This document shows, piece after piece, positions 33,447-42,046 of a stretch of DNA of 64,000 nucleotides. A model generated the notes under the pieces. That model searched no databases. It was not told the DNA's origin and saw only the letters and a list, made by a program, of their open reading frames with translations. This DNA comes from Pseudomonas orientalis. Lineage in GTDB: Bacteria; Pseudomonadota; Gammaproteobacteria; Pseudomonadales; Pseudomonadaceae. Each line of letters opens with the position of its first letter. The stretch's first letter is position 1. The translations under genes and the position numbers were made by a program. Where the stretch lies: contig NZ_CP018049.1 in NCBI RefSeq assembly GCF_002934065.1, positions 4,648,501 to 4,712,500 on the forward strand. The letters run 5' to 3'.

Positions 33447-34571
33447 ATGTCCACCGAAACCCTGTTGAAAACCCCATTGCACGCCCTGCACCTCGAACTG
33501 GGCGCGCGCATGGTGCCCTTCGCCGGCTACGACATGCCGGTGCAATACCCGTTGGGCGTCATGAAAGAGCACCTGCACACCCGTGAACAGGCGGGCTTGT
33601 TCGATGTGTCGCACATGGGCCAGATCCGCCTGACCGGCGCCAATGCCGCAAAGGCCCTGGAAGCCCTGGTACCGGTCGACATCATCGACCTGCCGGTGGG
33701 CATGCAGCGCTACGCGATGTTCACCAACGAACAGGGCGGCATTCTCGACGACTTGATGGTGGCCAACCTGGGCAACGACGAGCTGTTCCTGGTGGTCAAC
33801 GCGGCGTGCAAGGACCAGGACCTGGCGCACTTGCGTCAACACATCGGCGATCAGTGCAGCGTCGAGCCGCTGTTCGAAGAGCGCGCCCTGCTGGCCCTGC
33901 AAGGCCCGGCGGCGGTGAAGGTACTGGCGCGCCTGGCACCACAAGTCACCCAGATGACCTTCATGCAATTCGCCACCCTGCGCTTGCTGGGTGTGGACTG
34001 CTACGTCAGCCGCTCCGGCTATACCGGTGAAGACGGCTTCGAAATTTCCGTGCCGGCTGAAAATGCCGAGAGCCTGGCCCGCAGCCTGCTGGCCGAGACC
34101 GAAGTGCAGGCGATCGGCCTGGGCGCTCGCGACTCCCTGCGCCTGGAAGCCGGCCTGTGCCTGTACGGTCATGACATGTACACCGACACCACCCCGATCG
34201 AAGCCAGCCTGCTGTGGGCGATCTCCAAGGCTCGGCGTGCCGATGGCGCCCGTGCCGGCGGCTTCCCCGGCGCAGACCGGATCTTCACCCAGCAACAAAC
34301 CGGCGTAAGCCGCAAACGCGTCGGCTTGCTGCCCCAGGAACGTACGCCGGTGCGTGAAGGTGCAGAGATTGTCGACGCGCACGGCACCGTGATCGGTAGC
34401 GTGTGCAGTGGAGGGTTTGGTCCAACCTTGGGCGCCCCGTTAGCCATGGGTTACCTGGACAGTGCATTTGTGGCATTGGATACCGAGGTTTCTGCGCTGG
34501 TGCGTGGGAAAAAGGTGCCATTACGTGTAAGTAAAATGCCATTTGTGCCGCAACGTTACTTCCGTGGCTGA
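33447..34571 (+). CDS. gcvT: Aminomethyltransferase, glycine cleavage T protein
   Basis: The 374-aa protein releases ammonia and passes the one-carbon unit to tetrahydrofolate. Family motifs are MVPFAGYDMPVQYPLGVMKEHLHTR, FDVSHMGQIRLTG (with the catalytic Asp region), SRSGYTGEDGFEISVP, and the C-terminal barrel (RKRVGLLPQERTPVREGAEI). I chose ATG at 33447, with TCAGGAGCTGAAC upstream; the open frame extends 44 codons earlier through the REP hairpin. Last gene of the operon. Confidence 0.95.
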   Translation: MSTETLLKTPLHALHLELGARMVPFAGYDMPVQYPLGVMKEHLHTREQAGLFDVSHMGQIRLTGANAAKALEALVPVDIIDLPVGMQRYAMFTNEQGGILDDLMVANLGNDELFLVVNAACKDQDLAHLRQHIGDQCSVEPLFEERALLALQGPAAVKVLARLAPQVTQMTFMQFATLRLLGVDCYVSRSGYTGEDGFEISVPAENAESLARSLLAETEVQAIGLGARDSLRLEAGLCLYGHDMYTDTTPIEASLLWAISKARRADGARAGGFPGADRIFTQQQTGVSRKRVGLLPQERTPVREGAEIVDAHGTVIGSVCSGGFGPTLGAPLAMGYLDSAFVALDTEVSALVRGKKVPLRVSKMPFVPQRYFRG

Positions 34572-34964
34572 CTGACTGTTTCCATAAGTAACGCGATTGC
34601 GTTGCGTGCACTAAACTGTAACGCGATCGCCATATAACAGTGCACAGCCGATAGTCTTTGTTATGGGGATCCTCCTATAACAAGTGAGTCTACCTATCGA
34701 ATATGCCAGCGCCATTTTATTCAAAAAACTGTCATCAGCCCAAGCAAAATCGGGCTTTCTGGCAGGGCTTGTTTTTTTCATATTAGTTGGCGTAGAGTTT
34801 CTCCACTGTGTTTGCATGGGTCGCTTGGAACCTGGACCTGGGCAGTAGCTGAAGTAGTAACGCTACAACCCGTTCGACGTCTCTTACTTTCCTGCAACCC
34901 AGCCCAGTACTCTTTCATGTGAAAGGGGCTGTCATTAATTTTTAGCGTCAAAGGAAAGAAGAAA
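34572..34964. other. Intergenic region before the cold-shock gene, several hairpins
   Basis: No gene is seen in these 393 bases. GTAACGCGAT occurs twice about 30 bases apart. ACTGT and ACAGT arms enclose the second copy (34614-34651). A hairpin-forming near-palindrome TTATGGGGATCCTCCTATAA lies at 34661-34680. Nearer the csp start, AGCCC (34901-34905) with GGGCT (34926-34930) encloses CTTTCA/TGAAAG. The last is in the likely 5' leader of the cold-shock mRNA and may control its translation. Confidence 0.6.
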
Positions 34965-35177
34965 ATGGCTGAACGTCAGAGCGGTACCGTCAAGTGGTTC
35001 AACGACGAGAAAGGGTTTGGTTTTATCACTCCAGAAAGCGGCCCGGATCTGTTCGTGCATTTCCGCGCCATTCAGGGCAACGGTTTCAAGAGTCTGAAAG
35101 AAGGCCAGAAAGTGACTTTCGTTGCTGTGCAAGGCCAGAAAGGCATGCAAGCTGACGAAGTACAAGCAGAAGCCTGA
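34965..35177 (+). CDS. Cold-shock protein, CspA family
   Basis: The 70-aa single-OB-fold nucleic-acid-binding protein has RNP1 KGFGFITP and RNP2 LFVHFRAI, and the usual start QSGTVKWFNDEKGFGF. These proteins melt RNA structure and bind single strands. AAGGAAAGAAGAAA precedes the ATG. A perfect terminator follows 16 bases after the stop, so it is monocistronic. The long structured leader agrees with post-transcriptional control. Confidence 0.96.
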   Translation: MAERQSGTVKWFNDEKGFGFITPESGPDLFVHFRAIQGNGFKSLKEGQKVTFVAVQGQKGMQADEVQAEA

Positions 35178-35190
35178 TCCTTCCTGCGAC

Positions 35191-35224
35191 AAAAAGCCCC
35201 TGATATGACGTCAGGGGCTTTTTT
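35191..35224 (+). terminator. Rho-independent terminator of the cold-shock gene
   Basis: A 10-bp stem (AAGCCCCTGA at 35194-35203, TCAGGGGCTT at 35211-35220) is followed by TTTT. Confidence 0.95.
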
Positions 35225-35271
35225 ATGGGGATCATTGCGTAAACTGCAGGTTTTCAGCAGAGAGCCCTGCC

Positions 35272-35760
35272 ATGTCCAAACCCCTGTTGCGCCCTCAGGG
35301 CGAGTTCCCCGCCGTTGGCCTGGGCCGCCGCCTGGCAGCGATGTTCTATGACTTCCTGCTGTGCACCGCGCTGCTGATCGTCACCGCCTTTATCTACAAG
35401 CTGGTGTGGATCGCCTTCGTGGGTGAGGCGAAGATGCGCGCACTTACCGAGTCCGGCGCACTGGACGGTGACCCGTTGCTGTCGACGATTCTGCTGTTTG
35501 TGCTGTTTGGTTTTTTCGCCAAGTTCTGGACCCATTCCGGGCAGACCCTGGGCATGCAGGTATGGGGCGTACGCGTGCAAAACGCCGACGGCACGCGCAT
35601 CAGCCTGTGGCAGGCGCTGTTGCGTTTCGTGGTGTCGATTGCGTCGTGGTTGTGCGTGGGGCTGGGTTTTATCTGGTCGCTGTTCGACAAGCAAAAGCGC
35701 AGTTGGCATGACATCTATTCGGACACGCAACTGGTGCGTATCCCGAAGCAAAAGAAGTAA
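35272..35760 (+). CDS. RDD family membrane protein
   Basis: The 162-aa membrane protein has the RDD pattern: GLGRRLAAMFYDFLLCTALL (R...D), a middle helix pair (LLFVLFGFFAKFWTHSGQTLGMQVWGVRV) and a final helix before SWHDIYSDTQLVR. Members may move small ions or alter osmotic behaviour, but function is mostly unknown. ATG at 35272. It is between the csp terminator and a REPIN, so it is probably monocistronic. Confidence 0.87.
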   Translation: MSKPLLRPQGEFPAVGLGRRLAAMFYDFLLCTALLIVTAFIYKLVWIAFVGEAKMRALTESGALDGDPLLSTILLFVLFGFFAKFWTHSGQTLGMQVWGVRVQNADGTRISLWQALLRFVVSIASWLCVGLGFIWSLFDKQKRSWHDIYSDTQLVRIPKQKK

Positions 35761-35782
35761 CCGCCGGCCAAGTGAAGACCAA

Positions 35783-35877
35783 AATGTGGAAGGGGGCTTG
35801 CCCCCGATGGCGGTGTGACAGTCACCCGATATCTTGACTGATCCACCGCTATCGGGGGCAAGCCCCCTCCCACATTT
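35783..35877. repeat. REPIN between RDD gene and nadA
   Basis: Inverted REP pair with one substitution in the left core (GTGGAAGGGGGCTTG). It lies between two convergent genes and may serve as a shared terminator. This is the last REP seen before the oba cluster. Confidence 0.9.
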
Positions 35878-35896
35878 TTACCCAGTTGACCTCAGG

Positions 35897-36955
35897 CTAT
35901 GCGTTGCCGGCCAGTTTGAGGCGTGCAGCCTGGGTGAAGTCGAGCATCCGCTTGAGCGGCCGCACCGCCTGCGGGATCACCGAAGGCTCCACAAATATCT
36001 CGTTACTGCCCTCGCGCAAGCACTGCAATGTACGCTCCAGCGTATTCATCGCCATCCACGGGCAGTGCGCGCAACTGCGGCACGCCGCGCCGTTGCCGGC
36101 GGTAGGCGCTTCGATGAAGACCTTGTCCGGGCACAACTGCTGCATCTTGTAGAAGATGCCGCGGTCAGTGGCGACAATGAACGTCTTGTTCGGCAGGCGC
36201 TGCGCTGCCGCAATCAACTGGCTGGTGGAACCGACGGCGTCCGCCAGTTCGATCACCGAAGTCGGCGATTCCGGGTGCACCAGGATCGCGGCGTCCGGAT
36301 ACAGCGCCTTCATGTCTTCGAGCTGCTTGGATTTGAACTCTTCGTGGACGATGCACGCACCGTCCCACAGCAGCATATCGGCACCGGTCTGGCGCTGGAT
36401 GTAGGTGCCCAGGTGTTTGTCCGGGCCCCAGATGATGGTCTCGCCGTTGTCCATCAGGCTTTCGACGATTTCCAACGCGCAACTGGACGTCACCACCCAA
36501 TCGGCACGGGCTTTGACCGCTGCCGAGGTGTTGGCGTAGACCACCACCGTGCGCTCGGGATGCTGGTCACAGAACGCGGAGAATTCATCCACCGGGCAAC
36601 CCAGGTCCAGGGAGCAGGTGGCTTCCAGGGTCGGCATCAGGATACGTTTTTCAGGGGTCAGAATTTTCGCGGTTTCGCCCATGAACCGCACCCCCGCCAC
36701 CAGCACGGTCTTGGCTGGGTGGGCAGCGCCGAAGCGCGCCATTTCCAGGGAATCGGAAACACAGCCGCCGGTCTCTTCGGCCAGGGCCTGAATCACCGGG
36801 TCGCAATAGAAGTGGGCAACCAGCACCGCGTCCTGGGCTTTCAGCTCGGCGGCAATGGCGGCACGCAGGCTCGCTTCTTCGTCGACGCTGAGGGCCTTGG
36901 GCTGCTTGGCGTCTAAGTGGGCTTGAACCAGTAGGCGTTCGGAAATATGCGTCAT
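35897..36955 (-). CDS. nadA: Quinolinate synthase
   Basis: The 352-aa [4Fe-4S] enzyme condenses iminoaspartate with dihydroxyacetone phosphate in NAD synthesis. Cysteine ligand motifs are in LAEETGGCVSDSLEMARF, VVTSSCALEIVESL and NGAACRSCAHCPWMAMN. Start MTHISERLLVQAHLD is at 36955; an open frame extends 32 codons upstream with unconvincing composition. It is the last conventional housekeeping gene before the oba cluster and is divergent from it. Confidence 0.95.
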   Translation of the reverse strand: MTHISERLLVQAHLDAKQPKALSVDEEASLRAAIAAELKAQDAVLVAHFYCDPVIQALAEETGGCVSDSLEMARFGAAHPAKTVLVAGVRFMGETAKILTPEKRILMPTLEATCSLDLGCPVDEFSAFCDQHPERTVVVYANTSAAVKARADWVVTSSCALEIVESLMDNGETIIWGPDKHLGTYIQRQTGADMLLWDGACIVHEEFKSKQLEDMKALYPDAAILVHPESPTSVIELADAVGSTSQLIAAAQRLPNKTFIVATDRGIFYKMQQLCPDKVFIEAPTAGNGAACRSCAHCPWMAMNTLERTLQCLREGSNEIFVEPSVIPQAVRPLKRMLDFTQAARLKLAGNA

Positions 36956-37438
36956 GTTCGCAAGACCTGCAGGCGCAGTAGCGCGAAAGTCGAGTGTACC
37001 ACCGGCTCTGGAGCCCTTCGGGCGCCGCCGGACGAAGTGTGTATTCATCAAGCACGGGTAAAGCTGAAGCTGCGCAAGGCTACAGAATATCGAATGGATT
37101 CAAAAGCCTAATCTCGTGCACGAAGCAGTACCGGTCTGCCACAAACACACGTGGGCCAACGCCGGGCGCATCACTTGCCTGACTCTATAGTTTCACTAGT
37201 GCGCACAGCCCGTTGATAGTATCTTCGCCGCGATGTTTCTAAACATTTCAAAGCTGCATGGGTGCTGGGTCAGATCTGCGCCATTCGGGCGCTGCTGAAA
37301 AAAAATAAGGATGGGCTAATCGGCTGCATGCACGGTCGCTCACAATGCCGCTCCCGGCGCCTCCACCAGGTAACGCGGAGCAAGGCACAGTCCCAGAAAA
37401 CGTGACTTGCCGTTGAGGCAAAGAGACAAGGAGGTCTG
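36956..37438. other. Intergenic region between nadA and the oba cluster
   Basis: This 483-bp stretch holds the divergent nadA and obaA promoters and no convincing gene. A 5-bp GC stem (GCGCC at 37278-37282, GGCGC at 37288-37292) is followed after a few bases by an A-rich run. A strong ribosome-binding site (AAGGAGGTCTG) ends it. I saw no clear lux-type dyad here, unlike upstream of obaB. Confidence 0.6.
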
Positions 37439-38152
37439 ATGAATACATGGAAAGGCGATATGTGGAACATTTTTGAGTTCGACATATGTGAACAAAGCAT
37501 CTTCAAAAAAATTACCGCCACTGCGCAGCAACTCGGCTTTGACCACTGCGCTTATGGACTGCAACTGCCTCTGCCATTGACCGCGCCCAAGGTCATTATC
37601 CTCGACAATTACCCTGATGCGTGGAGAGCCCGCTACAGCGCCGCTCACTACATCAAGAGTGATCCCGCTGTACTGCATGGGCGGCGCACGCAGGATCCGC
37701 TGGTCTGGAGTGCGTCAAGTTTTCGTCTCGCCCCAGAACTGTGGGAGGAGGCGAATGCTTATGGCATTAAAGTAGGTTGGTCGCAGTCGCACATCGATCT
37801 GGTTGGCGCCGGCGGTATGCTCAGCGTGTCCAGGTGCGCGCAGCCACTGAGCCCATCAGAACTGGCGGATATTCAAAGCAAACTTATCTGGCTGGTGTCC
37901 ATTGCTCATTCTTCGCTGTCGAGAGCGATTACCCATCGTCATCGAAAAGAACAAGATCCCAACCTGACGTTTCGTGAATTGGAAGTCCTCAAATGGACCG
38001 CCGATGGAAAATCAGCGGGCGAGATTTCAGACATTCTTACCGTGTCTAAAAACACGATCGACTTTCATATTAAAAATGCCGTTCTCAAGCTGAAAACCTG
38101 CAATAAAACCGCTGCCGTTGTGCGTGCGGCCATGCTGGGTTTATTAGTGTGA
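37439..38152 (+). CDS. obaA: LuxR-type quorum-sensing regulator
   Basis: The 237-aa protein has an N-terminal autoinducer-binding domain with the conserved ligand residues W62, Y66, D75, P76 and W90 (AWRARYSAAHYIKSDPAVLH). A C-terminal LuxR helix-turn-helix follows (LTFRELEVLKWTADGKSAGEISDILTVSKNTIDFHIKNAVLKL). With the LuxI gene directly downstream it should bind an acyl-homoserine lactone and switch on the antibiotic cluster. The protein resembles PhzR/LasR-type regulators. The symbol is assigned from gene order in the obafluorin cluster. A/T content is higher than in flanking core genes. Confidence 0.87.
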   Translation: MNTWKGDMWNIFEFDICEQSIFKKITATAQQLGFDHCAYGLQLPLPLTAPKVIILDNYPDAWRARYSAAHYIKSDPAVLHGRRTQDPLVWSASSFRLAPELWEEANAYGIKVGWSQSHIDLVGAGGMLSVSRCAQPLSPSELADIQSKLIWLVSIAHSSLSRAITHRHRKEQDPNLTFRELEVLKWTADGKSAGEISDILTVSKNTIDFHIKNAVLKLKTCNKTAAVVRAAMLGLLV

Positions 38153-38249
38153 CATCCGTGATCGAATACTCGGCGTGTCAATAAAACAGCGTTTTCCAGC
38201 GCCAGAATCATGGCAGGAACGAAACTAGCACGCTGTGTGAATTCGGGCA

Positions 38250-38269
38250 ACCTACGATTTATGGTAGGT
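38250..38269 (+). promoter_or_regulatory. lux box upstream of the LuxI gene
   Basis: A 20-bp dyad ACCTAC-N8-GTAGGT is centred 68 bases before the obaB GTG. A TATATC -10-like element at 38287-38292 puts the box near -42, the class II position for LuxR-type activators. It probably forms the autoinduction loop of obaB. Confidence 0.78.
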
Positions 38270-38327
38270 GGCCCGCGAGCCATTTTTATATCTAATTGCC
38301 CGGCAGATTCTCGCCAGGTGATAAAAA

Positions 38328-38882
38328 GTGCACTTCATTACCGGAACATCATCCACACTGCCGCCCGCTGTAATGACTGCGATAGGACACTATCGTCACA
38401 AAGTGTTCGTTGAACACCTGGGCTGGAAGCTTAATTGCACCGACGGTCTCGAATATGATCAGTTTGATCGTGACGACACCGTCTATGTGGTTGCTCAGAA
38501 CGACGATGACCACATCATCGGCACTGCTCGGTTACTCAGCACCACCCGCCCCTACTTATTGAGCGAAGTGTTTCCCGAGTTGTTAAGCGGCGAAACACCG
38601 CCCCATTCGGAAACTGTCCTGGAATTGTCGCGCTTCGCGGCAATGGATTTCGACGTGCGAAATAAAAAAGTGGCGTCTCAGTTTTCTTCCGATATCGCCA
38701 TCGACTTGATGCGCGAAACACTGGCGAGCGCCGCCAGCCAGGGCGCAAACAAGTTAATTACCGTGTCGCCCCTGGGCGTTGAACGGCTGCTGCGCAATGT
38801 CGGCATACATGCCAGCCGTGTCGGGAAGGTCACGCACTCCGACGGAAAGAAGATTTTCGCGTCGTGGATAACAGTCTCGTGA
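38328..38882 (+). CDS. obaB: LuxI-type N-acyl-homoserine lactone synthase
   Basis: The 184-aa enzyme makes an acyl-homoserine lactone from S-adenosylmethionine and an acyl carrier. All family-invariant residues are in place: R23, F27, W33, E42, D44, D47, R68, E99 and R102 (HYRHKVFVEHLGWKL, GTARLL, LELSRFA). The start is GTG at 38328, with CCAGGTG upstream. It follows the LuxR gene by 175 bp containing a lux box. The acyl chain length cannot be told from sequence. Confidence 0.9.
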   Translation: MHFITGTSSTLPPAVMTAIGHYRHKVFVEHLGWKLNCTDGLEYDQFDRDDTVYVVAQNDDDHIIGTARLLSTTRPYLLSEVFPELLSGETPPHSETVLELSRFAAMDFDVRNKKVASQFSSDIAIDLMRETLASAASQGANKLITVSPLGVERLLRNVGIHASRVGKVTHSDGKKIFASWITVS

Positions 38883-38969
38883 TTCGCCCCTTTTTTATTA
38901 GCTGACAGACACACCACTGTCGACCGCGACTCTGGTCGCGCCTCGTGTCTCATTCCCTGGAGGGCCGTC

Positions 38970-39920
38970 ATGCCTGAATCTCAATTGCTGAATAAAATTA
39001 CCGACACGTGGTACGCCAAAGCGACCGTGCGCTCAACCCCGCGCATTCTCGTGCCCGACTACAGCAGCGAACAGCTTATTTATCCAGTGGCGCGCTGCTC
39101 TATTTGCGAGCACCCCTTGGTGCTGGAGCTGGGCCCGCAGGTACGCTCGTATATCTTGACTCAGGCGGCTTATCAGTTTTTGTACGGCGTCGGCTTACTC
39201 GAAACAAAGTTCGTTATCCAGTGCTGCCTGGACATGCTTCACAACAATATTAAAGATATCAATGATGCGGCCAAATTGCAGGCGCTGACGGTGATCGTTG
39301 ACGAGGGCTACCATGCTCATGTTGCGCTTGACTATATCATTCAGATGAAGAAAAAAAGCGCCATTGAACCCCTGGAAGTGCCGCAAACCAATCGAAAACT
39401 TGATGCCACCGCGCGCGCCTATGCCAGCCTGCCGGAAAGTATGCGCATGGACTTTCAATTGCTGGCCGTCACGCTCGCCGAGAACGTATTGACCGATGAA
39501 GTTGCCAACTTGGGCCGTGAGCGGGAGTTGGCTCAGTCGTTTACTACACTGATGATGGACCATGTACGCGACGAAGGCCGCCATTCTCGATTTTTCGCGG
39601 ATCTGATGAAAGAGCGCTGGCCACAGCTTCCTCGTGAAACTCAAGAACACTTCGGTCTCATGCTACCGGCCTACCTGGATGATTTTCTCGGGGCCGACCT
39701 CAGCCGTGGTTTCGAACGCAAGATACTCGCTCATTGCGGTTTGTCCGAGGCACAGGCAGAACAAGTGATTCATGAATCCGATCCGCACTTCTCGACGGAT
39801 CAGGCACGCATGAAAAAATCGATATTGCAACGTATCTACCGACTGCTCAACCAGATCGGCGTATTAGAACTGGACAGCGTTAAAGATGCTTTTTCAGATC
39901 GTAACTATGTCACGATTTGA
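38970..39920 (+). CDS. obaC: AurF-family diiron N-oxygenase, forms the nitro group
   Basis: The 316-aa non-haem diiron enzyme has two copies of the E-X28-37-DE-X2-H ligand motif: E78 with D111-E112-H115 (DEGYHAH), and E171 with D201-E202-H205 (DEGRHSR). H198 is an extra ligand. AurF relatives oxidise an aryl amine to an aryl nitro group. In obafluorin synthesis this converts p-aminophenylpyruvate to p-nitrophenylpyruvate. ATG at 38970 has TGGAGGG upstream. It begins the structural genes of the cluster, with obaD 25 bases downstream. Confidence 0.92.
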   Translation: MPESQLLNKITDTWYAKATVRSTPRILVPDYSSEQLIYPVARCSICEHPLVLELGPQVRSYILTQAAYQFLYGVGLLETKFVIQCCLDMLHNNIKDINDAAKLQALTVIVDEGYHAHVALDYIIQMKKKSAIEPLEVPQTNRKLDATARAYASLPESMRMDFQLLAVTLAENVLTDEVANLGRERELAQSFTTLMMDHVRDEGRHSRFFADLMKERWPQLPRETQEHFGLMLPAYLDDFLGADLSRGFERKILAHCGLSEAQAEQVIHESDPHFSTDQARMKKSILQRIYRLLNQIGVLELDSVKDAFSDRNYVTI

Positions 39921-39945
39921 GCGTTAAGAAACGAGAGCCGGCCCC

Positions 39946-40545
39946 ATGTTCAAGACTTTGATCATCGATAACTTCGATTCTTTCACCTACAACCTCTATC
40001 AATATATGGGGCAAGTAACGGGGGAAGAACCTGATGTCTTTACCAATGATGCGTCGCCCCATGATATCGACTTGGGCCGCTATGACTGCATCATCGTATC
40101 TCCAGGCCCGGGCACACCCAAGCGCCGACAAGACGTGGGGATCAGTGAAGACGTGATCCGCGATGCACATGTGCCTTTGCTGGGGGTTTGCCTCGGGCAT
40201 CAGTGCATGGCGCACGTGCACGGTATGGACGTGGACCATGCGCCGGAGCCCATGCATGGCAGGGTCAGACAGATACGCCACAACAATGAAGGCGTGTTCA
40301 AAGGCCTCCCCGTGGATATGCCAGTGGTTCGTTATCACTCCCTCGTCGTGAAGGCGCTCAAGGGGCCCTTCGAACTCAGCGCGTGGGATGAAAACGGAAT
40401 GATCCACGGTATCCGCCATACCGAACGACCGCTCTACGGCATCCAGTTCCATCCCGAATCCATCTGTACCGATTCCGGGCTCGACCTGCTGCGCAACTTT
40501 CGAGACATCGCGCATCGGCACAAGCTCGAGCGTCTACCCCGCTAA
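39946..40545 (+). CDS. obaD: Aminodeoxychorismate synthase, glutamine amidotransferase subunit (PabA-like)
   Basis: The 199-aa class I glutamine amidotransferase releases ammonia for the partner synthase. The catalytic triad is visible: Cys82 in LLGVCLGHQ, His169 and Glu171 in FHPES. The N-terminal IIDNFDSFTYNLYQY is typical of PabA/TrpG. The neighbouring obaE encodes the synthase subunit, and both feed aminodeoxychorismate to ObaF rather than to folate. A separate housekeeping pabA is expected elsewhere. Confidence 0.92.
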   Translation: MFKTLIIDNFDSFTYNLYQYMGQVTGEEPDVFTNDASPHDIDLGRYDCIIVSPGPGTPKRRQDVGISEDVIRDAHVPLLGVCLGHQCMAHVHGMDVDHAPEPMHGRVRQIRHNNEGVFKGLPVDMPVVRYHSLVVKALKGPFELSAWDENGMIHGIRHTERPLYGIQFHPESICTDSGLDLLRNFRDIAHRHKLERLPR

Positions 40546-40585
40546 ACCTGCCGGATGCCGGCATCACAACTATCAGGAGTGGGCA

Positions 40586-42046
40586 ATGACGACCTTTGAT
40601 GTCGAAGTCAGAGCGCTTGATTACAACCCCGATCCATTGCGTGTATTTCGCAGCGAGTTTCTTGCTTCGCCGCGTCATTTCTTTCTCGAAAGCAGCGTGG
40701 TGAAACCAGGTTTTTCGCGTTTCTCCTTTATGGGCGATTCCCATGGCCGCCTTGCCGAAACGATCACCTATGACACGTCCGCTCACAGCGCGCGCGTTGA
40801 ACGCAGCAACGGCATCACCTGGGAGTCGACACCGGACTTTCTTGAGTTGATGGCCGCGCGCCTCAACCATTACCACTGCGAACAGCCGCACTCGTTGCCA
40901 TTTGACTTCAACCTCGGGTACGTCGGCCTGCTGGGCTACGAACTCAAGTGCGAAACCCTCGGCGCTCAGGCTTACACATCCGACTCACACGATGCCGCTT
41001 TCATCCTGGCAACCCGGATGATTGCTTTCGACCACGCCGAGCAGCGCTGTTACCTGCTGTACCTCGTTGAACATGACGAAGACCGGCAAGATGCGGCCCA
41101 TTGGTTCGATCAGGTCCAGGCGCGACTGCGCGAGCAACCCCGGGTGGCGGAGCCTGTCAGTCGTCAACGCAAGCTGTCACTGCCTCAGGTTGAAGCGTGG
41201 ATACAAGAGCACGCCTGCATACGGCACTCCAAGCAGCGCTATATCGACAAGATCAACGAGGCCCAGCGCGAGATCATTGACGGTGAGACCTATGAGGTCT
41301 GCCTGACCAACTTGATCGAGTTTGCGTTCGCCGACTCATCCTTCGACCTTTATTGCGTAATGCGCGAGCTGACGCCCGCTCCTCACGCCGGTTATTTTTC
41401 GATCCCCGACTTTCAGATCATCAGCTCGTCACCGGAACGTTTTCTTAAAATCGACCGGCATCACCAAGTGGAAGCCAAGCCGATCAAAGGCACCCGGCCG
41501 CGCGGGCGGTGCGCCGAGGAAGATCAGGAACTGATCGAACAGATGCGCGGTGACGAAAAAGACCGGGCAGAAAACCTGATGATCGTCGACCTGTTGCGCA
41601 ACGACCTGGGGCAGGTCTGCACCATCGGTTCGGTCAGGGTGCCAGCGCTGTTTGCGGTCGAAACCTACTCCCATGTGCACCAACTGGTCTCGACCATCAG
41701 CGGGCAGCTCAAACCATCACTTTGCGCGGTTGACTGTGTGCGGGCCACGTTTCCGGGAGGCTCGATGACCGGCGCGCCGAAGAAACGCACGATGGAAATC
41801 ATCGACCGCCTCGAAGAGGGCCCACGTGGCGCCTATTCCGGCTCGCTCGGCTGGTTTGGCCTGGGCGGCGCCTGCGATCTCAACATCATGATTCGCTCCA
41901 TCACCGTCCACGCCCAGGTCGCCCGCTTCGGCGTCGGCGGCGCAATTACCTCGCTCTCTGACCCACTGGGCGAATACATCGAGACCATCGTCAAGGCCAG
42001 CGGCGTTGTCGAGGCCGTCACACAGTTGAGGAGTACATCGGTATGA
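40586..42046 (+). CDS. obaE: Aminodeoxychorismate synthase component I (PabB-like)
   Basis: The 486-aa chorismate-binding enzyme makes 4-amino-4-deoxychorismate. The motif PIKGTRPRG with Lys301 marks aminodeoxychorismate synthases (anthranilate synthases have PIAGT). Downstream DRAENLMIVDLLRNDLGQVC and TFPGGSMTGAPKKRTMEIID are the usual chorismate-fold motifs. CAGGAGTGGGCA precedes the ATG. The stop overlaps the obaF start (ATGA), showing tight coupling. Confidence 0.93.
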   Translation: MTTFDVEVRALDYNPDPLRVFRSEFLASPRHFFLESSVVKPGFSRFSFMGDSHGRLAETITYDTSAHSARVERSNGITWESTPDFLELMAARLNHYHCEQPHSLPFDFNLGYVGLLGYELKCETLGAQAYTSDSHDAAFILATRMIAFDHAEQRCYLLYLVEHDEDRQDAAHWFDQVQARLREQPRVAEPVSRQRKLSLPQVEAWIQEHACIRHSKQRYIDKINEAQREIIDGETYEVCLTNLIEFAFADSSFDLYCVMRELTPAPHAGYFSIPDFQIISSSPERFLKIDRHHQVEAKPIKGTRPRGRCAEEDQELIEQMRGDEKDRAENLMIVDLLRNDLGQVCTIGSVRVPALFAVETYSHVHQLVSTISGQLKPSLCAVDCVRATFPGGSMTGAPKKRTMEIIDRLEEGPRGAYSGSLGWFGLGGACDLNIMIRSITVHAQVARFGVGGAITSLSDPLGEYIETIVKASGVVEAVTQLRSTSV

